From Ilyomonas sp964658445 (GTDB lineage: Bacteria; Bacteroidota; Bacteroidia; Chitinophagales; Chitinophagaceae): a stretch of DNA of 6,316 nucleotides. The translations under genes were made by a program, and so were the position numbers. Positions within the stretch are counted from its first letter, which is position 1. Every line of letters starts with the position of its first letter. This document shows positions 1-6,130 of the stretch, one piece after another. The stretch spans positions 1 to 6,316 of the forward strand of contig CAZZZH010000261.1 in the NCBI GenBank assembly GCA_964658445.1. Reading direction: 5' to 3'. Under the pieces are notes generated by a model. It was not told the origin of the DNA. It saw nothing but the letters and a program-made list of their open reading frames with translations, and searched no databases.

Positions 1-8
1 CTTCTGCC

Positions 9-16
9 TACATTTG
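9..16 (+). promoter_or_regulatory. Bacteroidota-type -7 promoter element upstream of tyrS
   Basis: The sequence TACATTTG matches the Bacteroidota -7 consensus TAnnTTTG at every fixed position and lies 17 bases before the tyrS ATG. That position would give a short leader of roughly 10-12 nt. The matching -33 TTG would lie left of the window, so only half of the promoter can be seen. Confidence 0.55.
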
Positions 17-33
17 CGGCAAATTTTAGAACG

Positions 34-1311
34 ATGAATTTAATTGAAGAACTGCGCTGGCGTGGTTTGATACAAGATATCATGCCCGGAACCGAAGAGC
101 AATTAAATAAAGAAATGACAAGCGGCTACATCGGTTTCGACCCTACAGCTGATAGTCTTCACATCGGCAGCCTGGTGCCTATTTTATTGCTGGTGCATTT
201 GCAAAAAGCGGGGCACAAACCCTATGCCTTGGTAGGCGGCGCTACGGGCATGATTGGCGACCCGAGCGGCAAAAGCGAAGAGCGGAATTTACTTGATGAA
301 AATACTTTGCAACGCAACCAGGACGGTGTAAGAAAGCAATTGGAAAAGTTCTTGGATTTTGATGACAGCAAGCCCAACGCAGCGGTGATGGTGAACAACT
401 ACGAATGGTTTAAAGAAATGGATTTTCTTTCCTTTATCCGGGATGTGGGCAAGCACATCAGCGTCAACTATATGATGGCAAAAGACAGCGTGAAAAAACG
501 GCTGGATGGAGATAGCGGCATCTCTTTCACCGAGTTTACGTACCAGTTAATCCAGGGTTATGATTTCTATTGGCTATACCAACATAAACATTGCAAATTA
601 CAAATGGGAGGCAGCGACCAATGGGGAAATATCACCACTGGAACCGAACTTATCCGCCGCAAAGCCGGTGGCGAAGCGTTTGCTTTTACCTGCCCGTTAC
701 TAACCAAAAGCGACGGCGGAAAGTTTGGTAAATCGGAGAAGGGAAATGTTTGGCTGGATGCAACCAAAACATCGCCTTACCAGTTCTATCAGTTCTGGCT
801 AAATGCGGCTGACGATGATGCAGAGAAATGGATTAAGATCTTTACCTTTTTATCGAAGGAAGTCATAGATCAACTCATTGATCAGCATGCTGCAAATGAG
901 GCTGAGCGTGGCTTGCAGAAGGTGCTGGCTAAAGAGCTTACCATTTTTGTGCATGGCGAAGAAGGATATAACGAAGCAATACTTACCACAGAAAAACTTT
1001 TTGCAAATGCTACAGCGCCCGCCGAAAATTTATCTGCCGAAGACCTTGAAGCGATGGAAGGTGTAACCAAATTTTCGTTTGCCAAAAGCAAGCTGGAAGT
1101 AGGTATTGATGTGGTTAGTTTTCTTGCGGAAACCACTGTTTTTCCCAGCAAAGGCGAAGCGAGAAAAACATTATTGGGCGGCGGTGTAAGTCTAAACCGG
1201 AAGAAGATAGAAAACGTGCAAATGATGATCGATAAAAGCAAGTTGCTACACGATAAATACATCCTGGTTCAGAAAGGAAAGAAGAACTATTATTTAGTAA
1301 GTGTTGAGTAA
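34..1311 (+). CDS. tyrS: Tyrosyl-tRNA synthetase
   Basis: Tyrosyl-tRNA synthetase, a cytoplasmic class I enzyme that charges tRNA-Tyr with tyrosine using ATP. The 425 residues match the usual bacterial TyrRS length. Seen in the sequence: the HIGH-type signature as HIGS at residues 43-46, the GDPSGK segment at 75-80, the tyrosine-pocket run YQLIQGYD at 170-177, GSDQWGNI at 193-200 and the KMSKS-equivalent KFGKS at 230-234. The C-terminal part from about residue 355 resembles an S4 RNA-binding domain (GEARKTLLGGGVSLN near 374-388), as expected for tRNA anticodon-arm recognition. The ATG at 34 follows a plausible promoter and gives the normal TyrRS N-terminus, so I accept it. It converges on the epimerase gene with a 93-bp gap. 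No T-box leader is visible in the few bases available. Nothing looks broken or fused. Confidence 0.97.
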   Translation: MNLIEELRWRGLIQDIMPGTEEQLNKEMTSGYIGFDPTADSLHIGSLVPILLLVHLQKAGHKPYALVGGATGMIGDPSGKSEERNLLDENTLQRNQDGVRKQLEKFLDFDDSKPNAAVMVNNYEWFKEMDFLSFIRDVGKHISVNYMMAKDSVKKRLDGDSGISFTEFTYQLIQGYDFYWLYQHKHCKLQMGGSDQWGNITTGTELIRRKAGGEAFAFTCPLLTKSDGGKFGKSEKGNVWLDATKTSPYQFYQFWLNAADDDAEKWIKIFTFLSKEVIDQLIDQHAANEAERGLQKVLAKELTIFVHGEEGYNEAILTTEKLFANATAPAENLSAEDLEAMEGVTKFSFAKSKLEVGIDVVSFLAETTVFPSKGEARKTLLGGGVSLNRKKIENVQMMIDKSKLLHDKYILVQKGKKNYYLVSVE

Positions 1312-1342
1312 GTTTATTGACAGCTGAATTCATTTGATGAAG

Positions 1343-1378
1343 AGAGCAGTAAACTTTTTGCAACTGCTTTATTTGTTT
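1343..1378 (+). terminator. Possible rho-independent terminator after tyrS
   Basis: AGCAGT (1345-1350) pairs with ACTGCT (1363-1368). Two further pairs, one of them G-U, extend the stem outward to 1343 and 1370. The loop is 12 nt, and the T-rich run ATTTGTTT follows on the + strand. It sits 31 bp after the tyrS stop. The large loop and interrupted T-run make it a weak candidate. On the minus strand no T-run follows, so it is probably not a terminator for the converging epimerase gene. Confidence 0.4.
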
Positions 1379-1404
1379 ACAGAAGATAAGTGATGGGTGT
1401 TTTT

Positions 1405-2418
1405 TTAAATTAATTCAACTCCTAAACCCGCTTTCTCACTTACGTTTATCTTTCCGAAATTATATACCAATCCTGTAGCAATATCATCACTCAGCAACAG
1501 CGGTCCATCCATATCTACATAATCGATTTGGGGTAGAAAATGAGCGATGGCAGCCGAGCCAACCGTACTTTCATTCATGCTACCGACCATCACTTTCAGG
1601 TTCAGTTCCCTCGCTTTTTTTATCATGCGCAAGGCAGGTGTAATGCCGCTGCATTTGGTGAGTTTGATATTGATGCCATGAAAATGACCGGCACATTTCT
1701 CTACGTCTTTTTCAAACACACAAGCTTCATCAGCTATTAGCGGCAACGCAGATTGTTCATACAAAACTTTCATGTCTTCCCAGGCATCTTTGGCTAATGG
1801 CTGTTCTATAAACTCAACGCTCATCGCCTGCAACACGGGTATCTTTTGCACCGCTTCTTCCAGCGTCCAGCCCGCATTGGCATCTACGCGAAATACCGCA
1901 TCCGTATGCTGGCGAAGCGCTGTTATAATCTCAATGTCATCGGGCTGCCCAAGCTTTATTTTATAAATCGGCCATGGCTTTGCCTTCATCTTTTTTACCA
2001 TGTTATCTATCGTGTCTAAGCCAATAGTGTAATCGGTTAGAGGTGTGTTATTCCAATGTGTATTCCACAATTTATACAACGGCTGTTTCTTCATTTTCCC
2101 CATTAAATCCCAACAAGCAATATCAAGTGCACAAACAAGAAATGGATCGTCGGGAATAAGATGATGTAGGTAATGCCAATATCGCTCCGGCTCAGTAAGC
2201 GCAAACTTTTCAATCATCTTTTTATTTCGCTCCAGGTCATCAATCATTTGCTCAACCGTAATGTTGTAATACATAATGGCAGGCGCTTCACCAAAGCCGG
2301 TATAATTGCCTAACGACAACGATACCAGCAGCGATGGCTGATGCGTTTTGGTACGTCCGCCCGAGATGGTGAACGGGTATTCAAAAGGCAGCGAGATGGC
2401 TTTATAATCAACTTTCAT
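1405..2418 (-). CDS. Dipeptide epimerase (L-Ala-D/L-Glu epimerase type), enolase superfamily
   Basis: A 337-residue enolase-superfamily protein of the muconate-lactonizing-enzyme subgroup. Visible catalytic framework: KIK at residues 153-155 (the KxK base motif), metal ligands D179 (VDANAGW), E205 (EQP) and D230 (ADEA), and the barrel lysine region KLTK at 252-255. A DMDGP motif at 302-306 has two aspartates, as in dipeptide epimerases, where they bind the substrate amino group. This favours L-Ala-D/L-Glu epimerase (E. coli YcjG, B. subtilis YkfB family) over a muconate or succinylbenzoate enzyme. The reaction converts the murein dipeptide L-Ala-D-Glu to L-Ala-L-Glu for peptidase degradation; it is cytoplasmic, with no signal peptide. 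The gene lies 27 bp behind the permease on the same strand and is probably cotranscribed with it. Divergent anmK supports a murein-recycling role. Exact dipeptide specificity cannot be read from motifs, and related epimerases prefer other dipeptides. Confidence 0.88.
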   Translation of the reverse strand: MKVDYKAISLPFEYPFTISGGRTKTHQPSLLVSLSLGNYTGFGEAPAIMYYNITVEQMIDDLERNKKMIEKFALTEPERYWHYLHHLIPDDPFLVCALDIACWDLMGKMKKQPLYKLWNTHWNNTPLTDYTIGLDTIDNMVKKMKAKPWPIYKIKLGQPDDIEIITALRQHTDAVFRVDANAGWTLEEAVQKIPVLQAMSVEFIEQPLAKDAWEDMKVLYEQSALPLIADEACVFEKDVEKCAGHFHGINIKLTKCSGITPALRMIKKARELNLKVMVGSMNESTVGSAAIAHFLPQIDYVDMDGPLLLSDDIATGLVYNFGKINVSEKAGLGVELI

Positions 2419-2445
2419 GTTTTTGTATTGTCATGATGAAAATGG

Positions 2446-3345
2446 CTACATCTCGCCGGGAACAAGGCTTTCAGCTTTTCTGTTTTCTTTTATTGTTTTT
2501 AGCAATTGGATAGCAACTGCAGCAACGATTAAAGCCAGTCCGATATAAAATGTATAACCGAAATCTTTGTTTTCATGATAGATAATAAACGCGAGTGCAA
2601 TGCCATAAACCGGCTCCAAAGTAGTCGTTAGGTTCATGGTAAATGCGCTTACTTTTTTCAGGGCATCTAAGTATAAGCCATAAGTAAATACGGTGCAAAG
2701 CAGGCTTAATATCAGCAACCAGATCCAGTCTTGTTTCGATGGCAATAGCGAAGGTGCCGGGAAGAAATAATTATACAAAGGCATTAGTAAAGAAAGAAAG
2801 ATGAAAGCGCCTGTAAGCTGGTAACGCGTCATGGTTTTTGGGTCGTAATTGTTTACCACATTTTTATTTAAAATAGAAACAATCACAACCAGAAGAGCCG
2901 CCGCCAGCCCAATATAAATACCGGTTGAAAAATTAAGATTGGAAAGATAAATCAGTCCAATGCCGCCCAATGCCATTAAGCCTAACAGTACTTCGAAAAC
3001 ACTGATTCGTCGTTTGAAAAAAAGAGGCTCTAGCAGCGCGGTAAACAAGCCTGTGGTCGACATACAAGTGAGTGCTACCGACACGTTTGCATATTTGATA
3101 CTGCCATAAAAACAAAGCCAGTGAAGCGCCAGCACACCACCAATACTACCGATGATGAAAGCTTCTTTTCTTTGAATAAGCTGCTTGTTTTTATTAAATA
3201 AACTAAGTGTCCAAACTGCGCCTACTGTTATCAGCAACCGCCACCAAACCAGCAAACCTTCGTTCAAGGTAATTACCCTGCCCAAAACGCCCGTAAAACC
3301 CCAGAGAAAGATAGCCAGATTCAGCTTGAGTAAGGCAGACTTCAT
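2446..3345 (-). CDS. EamA-family (DMT superfamily) permease
   Basis: A 299-residue inner-membrane protein with about ten hydrophobic segments, roughly at residues 5-22, 30-50, 63-80, 88-108, 116-135, 141-160, 175-195, 206-226, 237-257 and 264-283. The two halves look like the two EamA repeats: each ends in a similar LEP motif (LEPLFF at 105-110, LEPVYG at 243-248). Length and topology fit drug/metabolite transporters of the EamA type, whose substrates are mostly unknown and often are amino acids or metabolites. The C-terminal tail is charged. It is the first gene of a likely two-gene unit with the dipeptide epimerase and is divergent from anmK. A murein-derived peptide, amino acid or amino sugar is therefore a reasonable guess at its cargo, but only from context. 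The ATG at 3345 is the only sensible start; it lies just 4 nt after a TTACTTTG promoter element. Confidence 0.9.
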   Translation of the reverse strand: MKSALLKLNLAIFLWGFTGVLGRVITLNEGLLVWWRLLITVGAVWTLSLFNKNKQLIQRKEAFIIGSIGGVLALHWLCFYGSIKYANVSVALTCMSTTGLFTALLEPLFFKRRISVFEVLLGLMALGGIGLIYLSNLNFSTGIYIGLAAALLVVIVSILNKNVVNNYDPKTMTRYQLTGAFIFLSLLMPLYNYFFPAPSLLPSKQDWIWLLILSLLCTVFTYGLYLDALKKVSAFTMNLTTTLEPVYGIALAFIIYHENKDFGYTFYIGLALIVAAVAIQLLKTIKENRKAESLVPGEM

Positions 3346-3349
3346 GCGC

Positions 3350-3357
3350 CAAAGTAA
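3350..3357 (-). promoter_or_regulatory. -7 promoter element for the permease-epimerase unit
   Basis: Read on the minus strand this is TTACTTTG, one mismatch from TAnnTTTG and identical to the element facing anmK. It ends only 4 nt before the permease ATG, so transcription would begin at or within a few bases of the start codon, giving a leaderless or nearly leaderless message. No TTG is seen at the usual -33 distance, which lowers confidence. Confidence 0.45.
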
Positions 3358-3372
3358 ATTGATTTATCAATT
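3357..3372. promoter_or_regulatory. 16-bp perfect palindrome in the divergent promoter region (candidate operator)
   Basis: AATTGAT, a TT spacer, then ATCAATT: arms of 7 bp that are perfect reverse complements. It lies between the divergent permease and anmK genes and abuts the permease -7 element, where a bound repressor would block that promoter. Palindromes of this size in A/T-rich DNA can arise by chance, and no regulator gene is present in the window to pair with it. The operator role is inferred from position only. Confidence 0.35.
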
Positions 3373-3424
3373 GCGATTGCATATGTAAGATTCATAAATA
3401 CTACTGATGCAAAAACGATAATCA

Positions 3425-3432
3425 TTACTTTG
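3425..3432 (+). promoter_or_regulatory. -7 promoter element for anmK
   Basis: TTACTTTG, one mismatch from the Bacteroidota TAnnTTTG consensus, ends 21 nt before the anmK ATG. That predicts a leader of about 15 nt containing the A-rich stretch AAAAGAAA, which may serve as the ribosome-binding region. A clear -33 TTG is not present at the usual distance; the nearest similar triplet is a CTG around 3404. Confidence 0.5.
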
Positions 3433-3453
3433 CTTTGCAATAAATAAAAGAAA

Positions 3454-4554
3454 ATGGTGTATCGCGCAATTGGTGTTATGAGTGGTTCTTCGCTCGACGG
3501 GCTTGACATTGCTTTTGTTTCGTTCGAAGAAAACAGGGGAGTGTGGAACTACGAAATTATAGCTGCCCAAACGTATGAATATAGCGAGGAATGGCAACGA
3601 AAACTGCAGCAGGCAACTAGCCTTTCTGCATATGATTATCTCCAGCTTCACAGCGCTTATGGCAGGTTCATCGGCGGGCAAATCAATGCATTTATTCAAG
3701 CCTTCGATTTATATCACCAGGTGCAGCTCATTGCTTCACATGGGCACACGGTGTTTCATGCACCGGAGAATGGCTTTACCGCTCAAATTGGTTCTGGTGC
3801 TGACATTGCTGCGATTACCGGCATCAATGTCGTGAGCGATTTGCGCGCTTTAGATGTTGCCCTTGGCGGGCAGGGTGCGCCAATCGTACCGGTAGGAGAG
3901 AAGTTATTGTTTGCAAACTATGATGTGCTTCTGAACCTCGGCGGCATTGCCAATATCACCTGCAAAACAGGTAATGATTACATAGCATTTGATATAAGCC
4001 CGGCAAATAAAATAATGAATTTGCTGTCGGCTAAAGAAGGCAAGCCGTACGATGCTGGTGGCGCGATGGCAGGCACCGGAACAGTACATGATGGCTTGCT
4101 CGAAAACCTGAATGCATTAGACTATTATACACTGCCATTTCCTAAATCGCTCGACAATAGCTTTGGTATAGAAACGGTTCTTCCTATCATTGAAAGCTAT
4201 GGGCAAATCAGCACAGCAGATGCGTTGCGAACGTATAGCGAACACCTGGTTCAGCAGATAACAGCTTCGCTTCAATTAGTTAGCAATCAAATATCCATCA
4301 GTAACAAAAAATTGCTGGTAACTGGTGGTGGCGCGTTCAATACATTTCTCGTAAATCATTTACGCGAAGCCTTGCTGCCACTGGGTTTTAGCCTTGTAGT
4401 GCCTGATGCAGAAGTAGTCAATTATAAAGAAGCCATCATCATGGCGCTCCTGGGTTTATTGCGCTGGCGCGAAGAAAATACAGTGGTGCAAACCGTTACC
4501 GGCGCCAGCCGCAGCAGCATTGGTGGTGCTGTATGGATAGGGCAGGAAGCATAG
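3454..4554 (+). CDS. anmK: Anhydro-N-acetylmuramic acid kinase
   Basis: AnmK, the cytoplasmic kinase that cleaves the 1,6-anhydro ring of anhydro-N-acetylmuramic acid from murein turnover and phosphorylates it to MurNAc-6-phosphate using ATP. The 366 residues fit the family. Seen: the N-terminal phosphate-binding signature GVMSGSSLDGLD at residues 7-18, SHGHTVFH at 95-102, GGQGAPIVP at 138-146, NLGGIAN at 161-167, FDISPAN at 179-185 with D180 at the expected catalytic-base position, KPYDAGG at 197-203, GGGAFN at 291-296 and KEAIIMALLG at 325-334. The usual DTGPGN motif of proteobacterial AnmK reads DISPAN here, a Bacteroidota-style variant that keeps the aspartate and asparagine. The ATG at 3454 places the GxMSG motif at the normal distance from the N-terminus. 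Divergent from the permease-epimerase unit and followed 78 bp later by a lipoprotein gene. Confidence 0.95.
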   Translation: MVYRAIGVMSGSSLDGLDIAFVSFEENRGVWNYEIIAAQTYEYSEEWQRKLQQATSLSAYDYLQLHSAYGRFIGGQINAFIQAFDLYHQVQLIASHGHTVFHAPENGFTAQIGSGADIAAITGINVVSDLRALDVALGGQGAPIVPVGEKLLFANYDVLLNLGGIANITCKTGNDYIAFDISPANKIMNLLSAKEGKPYDAGGAMAGTGTVHDGLLENLNALDYYTLPFPKSLDNSFGIETVLPIIESYGQISTADALRTYSEHLVQQITASLQLVSNQISISNKKLLVTGGGAFNTFLVNHLREALLPLGFSLVVPDAEVVNYKEAIIMALLGLLRWREENTVVQTVTGASRSSIGGAVWIGQEA

Positions 4555-4581
4555 TCACCCTTTGCCGCCAATAAAATTTTT

Positions 4582-4598
4582 TAACGATAACATCGTTA
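4582..4598. repeat. 17-bp inverted repeat between anmK and the lipoprotein gene
   Basis: TAACGAT and ATCGTTA are perfect 7-bp complementary arms around an AAC spacer, 27 bp after the anmK stop and 34 bp before the lipoprotein ATG. As RNA it could form a tight 3-nt-loop hairpin. A run of seven T's lies about 12 nt further on, too far for a standard intrinsic terminator. It could equally be an operator for the downstream gene. The sequence does not decide between these. Confidence 0.4.
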
Positions 4599-4632
4599 TA
4601 AAGAAGTTCTTTTTTTGTTTTCAATTTCTGTT

Positions 4633-5049
4633 ATGCAAAAGTTGTTAGCCATCTTCATCTGTCTTTGCTTGTTCTCTGCCTGCGGAAGCGACACCATGAG
4701 CAAGAGCGATAAAAGTAGTTATGACAAACAAAAAACATCTTTATCTGATGTAGAAAAACAGAAGCCACTTTCCTTTTTACAAGTATCTGCCGGCAGCAAG
4801 AAAAACTGGCTGGGAAGCACCGTAATAAAAGGCGCCGTCATCAACTCCGCTACCGTTTGCAGCTATAAAGAAATTCGCTTGAAGCTCTTAAGCTTCGATA
4901 AAGATGGGCAACGTCTGGAGGAGCATGAAGATGTAATAAACGATGTGGTCCTGCCAAATAGCCGTAAAGATTTCCGGCTGCGCTATCATCTTCCCAAAAG
5001 CGCAGACAGCTTGTCCATAACCATTATGAGCGCAGCTGTAGCCGAGTAG
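4633..5049 (+). CDS. Small lipoprotein with FxLYD-like beta-sandwich domain
   Basis: A 138-residue predicted lipoprotein. The N-terminus has a short hydrophobic signal (residues 3-15) and a lipobox ending LFSAC, so the mature protein would start at lipidated Cys17 and be anchored in the cell envelope. A polar, Ser/Lys/Asp-rich linker (about 18-45) leads to a domain of roughly 90 residues with the look of an FxLYD or DUF3426-like fold: KGAVINSA near 66-73, the strand IRLKLLSFDKDGQRL at 81-95, and a VLPNSRKDFRLRY stretch at 106-118. That pattern is typical of envelope proteins of unknown function. I use the ATG at 4633 because it starts the signal peptide correctly; a TTG 18 bp upstream is open in frame but less likely. 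No specific role can be assigned, and the anmK neighbourhood is not strong evidence for one. Confidence 0.75.
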   Translation: MQKLLAIFICLCLFSACGSDTMSKSDKSSYDKQKTSLSDVEKQKPLSFLQVSAGSKKNWLGSTVIKGAVINSATVCSYKEIRLKLLSFDKDGQRLEEHEDVINDVVLPNSRKDFRLRYHLPKSADSLSITIMSAAVAE

Positions 5050-5060
5050 CTTCAGTTGTA

Positions 5061-5210
5061 TCAGCTATGCTTAAAAGCTTGTATTTCCTGCTCATGTTTC
5101 TTTGCTGCTTCTATCGTGGCAAAAGTGCCGAGATTGCGGCGCTTGCCGGTTTTCGGGTCTTTCTTACGCGAGTAAATGCGGTATTCGCCCGATTTTAATT
5201 TGCGTATCAT
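5061..5210 (-). CDS. 49-residue basic protein, Arm/AP2-like DNA-binding fold candidate
   Basis: A complete 49-codon reading frame (ATG at 5210, TGA at 5061) encoding a lysine/arginine-rich protein. The layout resembles the beta-strand/helix Arm or AP2-like DNA-binding domain at the N-terminus of tyrosine recombinases: strand-like EYRIYSRK at residues 9-16, a DPKTGKRRNLGTF hairpin at 18-30, then a helix ATIEAAKKHEQEIQAF at 31-46. No recombinase catalytic domain follows, so it is a stand-alone small protein rather than a cut-down integrase with visible remnants. From memory, similar short proteins with the KDPKTGKRRNLGTF-type core are annotated as hypothetical in many bacteria. It converges on the lipoprotein gene with an 11-bp gap and lies 66 bp downstream of the NIPSNAP gene on the same strand. 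DNA or RNA binding is inferred from composition and fold resemblance only. Confidence 0.75.
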   Translation of the reverse strand: MIRKLKSGEYRIYSRKKDPKTGKRRNLGTFATIEAAKKHEQEIQAFKHS

Positions 5211-5276
5211 GTTACAGCGTTTGAAAGATAAAAAAGCAACTTGCGTACCATTGCGTTAGCTTACTTAAAAACGCTT

Positions 5277-6074
5277 TTACAAATCAGAATAATCTGTTGG
5301 CCGCAGAAAAATAATATCCGCTTTAGAAACATTGTGCTGATACTCCGGCATGGCTAACAATTTTTTGAACGCATCATCATTCATAAATTCTTTCCATTTC
5401 GCCTCGCGGTCAGCCATGTTTTCAAACGTGGTCATGTACATCAGGTTAGGCATGTGGCTGCCGGCAATCACTTCTGCATAAAACACAGCATTAAAGTTAA
5501 GTTTCTTAAAAATTCCTACTTCATCTCCGGTGTTAAACATCTTCACTTTGCTGGCATGAAGTTGTTCGGTAGCGCCTTCATAGCTGCGTAATTCATACAC
5601 TCGATCTTTGTGTGGAGAGCTTAAATGAGGTTGCTGTATAGTTGGCGCCAAAGGAAATGCCTTTAACAGAATTGTTTCCATTCTGGTATACGGCGCTGTA
5701 TCGTAAGGGGCGGTAAGATAGAGGCTGCCTGCTTTGCTGTAATCCTTGTCAGCATTGAGCTTGGCATCCATGCCCGTTACGTCATTCAGAGAATGAACAG
5801 GCACCAACACGTACATCGTTTTGTTTGCCGAAGTGTCGTTCGCAAGTGCTTTAAAAACACCTACGTTTTTTATATTCATTCGGTGTAGAGACGGCAGTAA
5901 AGCATTCTGCAAATAGTTATCAATCACTTGTTCCTGCATCGTGTCTTTATAATGATACAACGTGATTCGATAATACGTTTGCGCACCTTCGTTTTGTGCA
6001 TTGGCAAAAACAAACGACAGAACAAAGCTCGCTACTAACAGGTATTTACAGATTATATTTTTCATTCTTAGCAT
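5277..6074 (-). CDS. Exported NIPSNAP-family protein with two tandem domains
   Basis: A 265-residue protein with a Sec signal peptide: basic start, hydrophobic core about 11-22, and signal peptidase I site ANA|Q after residue 26. The mature part has two NIPSNAP-type (dimeric alpha-beta barrel, ferredoxin-like) units. The first, about 33-140, opens with YYRITLYHY and includes KTMYVLVPV. The second, about 157-258, opens with RVYELRSYEG and contains FYAEVIAGSHMPNLMYMTTF and a KWKEF motif, all typical of the family in Bacteroidota. The biochemical function of bacterial NIPSNAP proteins is not established, so none is claimed; the signal peptide places this one in the periplasm. The start is uncertain: ATG at 6074 follows an A/T-rich stretch, but the ATG at 6065 (MKNIICKYLL) is an equally good signal-peptide start and would give 262 residues. 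It lies 56 bp behind the nucleoid-associated gene on the same strand. Confidence 0.88.
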   Translation of the reverse strand: MLRMKNIICKYLLVASFVLSFVFANAQNEGAQTYYRITLYHYKDTMQEQVIDNYLQNALLPSLHRMNIKNVGVFKALANDTSANKTMYVLVPVHSLNDVTGMDAKLNADKDYSKAGSLYLTAPYDTAPYTRMETILLKAFPLAPTIQQPHLSSPHKDRVYELRSYEGATEQLHASKVKMFNTGDEVGIFKKLNFNAVFYAEVIAGSHMPNLMYMTTFENMADREAKWKEFMNDDAFKKLLAMPEYQHNVSKADIIFLRPTDYSDL

Positions 6075-6130
6075 TTTTAAATTTTAAAATTGGTTGACTT
6101 GTTCAAAGCCTCAATTAACTATTACCTTAT

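Noticed and set aside
882..1262. 126-codon open frame on the minus strand inside tyrS
   Set aside because: Lies entirely antisense to a strongly conserved enzyme and its translation is serine-rich with no domain character; a shadow of tyrS.
1540..1966. Two plus-strand open frames inside the epimerase gene
   Set aside because: They run antisense to catalytic motifs of the epimerase and look like chance frames.
3367..3699. 110-codon minus-strand frame overlapping the anmK start and the divergent promoter region
   Set aside because: Antisense to the conserved GVMSGSS region of anmK and covers both promoter elements; no recognisable protein features.
3357..4598. Possible shared operator between the palindromes at 3357-3372 and 4582-4598
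   Set aside because: Both contain GAT and ATC half-site ends, but the spacers differ (2 versus 3 bp) and the outer arms do not match, so a common regulator is not supported.
5211..5240. TATCTTTC as a promoter element for the 49-residue protein
   Set aside because: One base off the TAnnTTTG consensus but no TTG at the expected -33 distance; not strong enough to list.
5241..5274. TTGCGT direct repeat and a 5-bp GCGTT/AACGC inverted repeat after the NIPSNAP gene
   Set aside because: The stem is short with a 12-nt loop and no T-run directly after it on the minus strand; too weak to call a terminator or a regulatory repeat.
6080..6091. 12-bp palindrome AATTTTAAAATT upstream of the NIPSNAP gene
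   Set aside because: Low-complexity A/T sequence in the leader region; likely to arise by chance.
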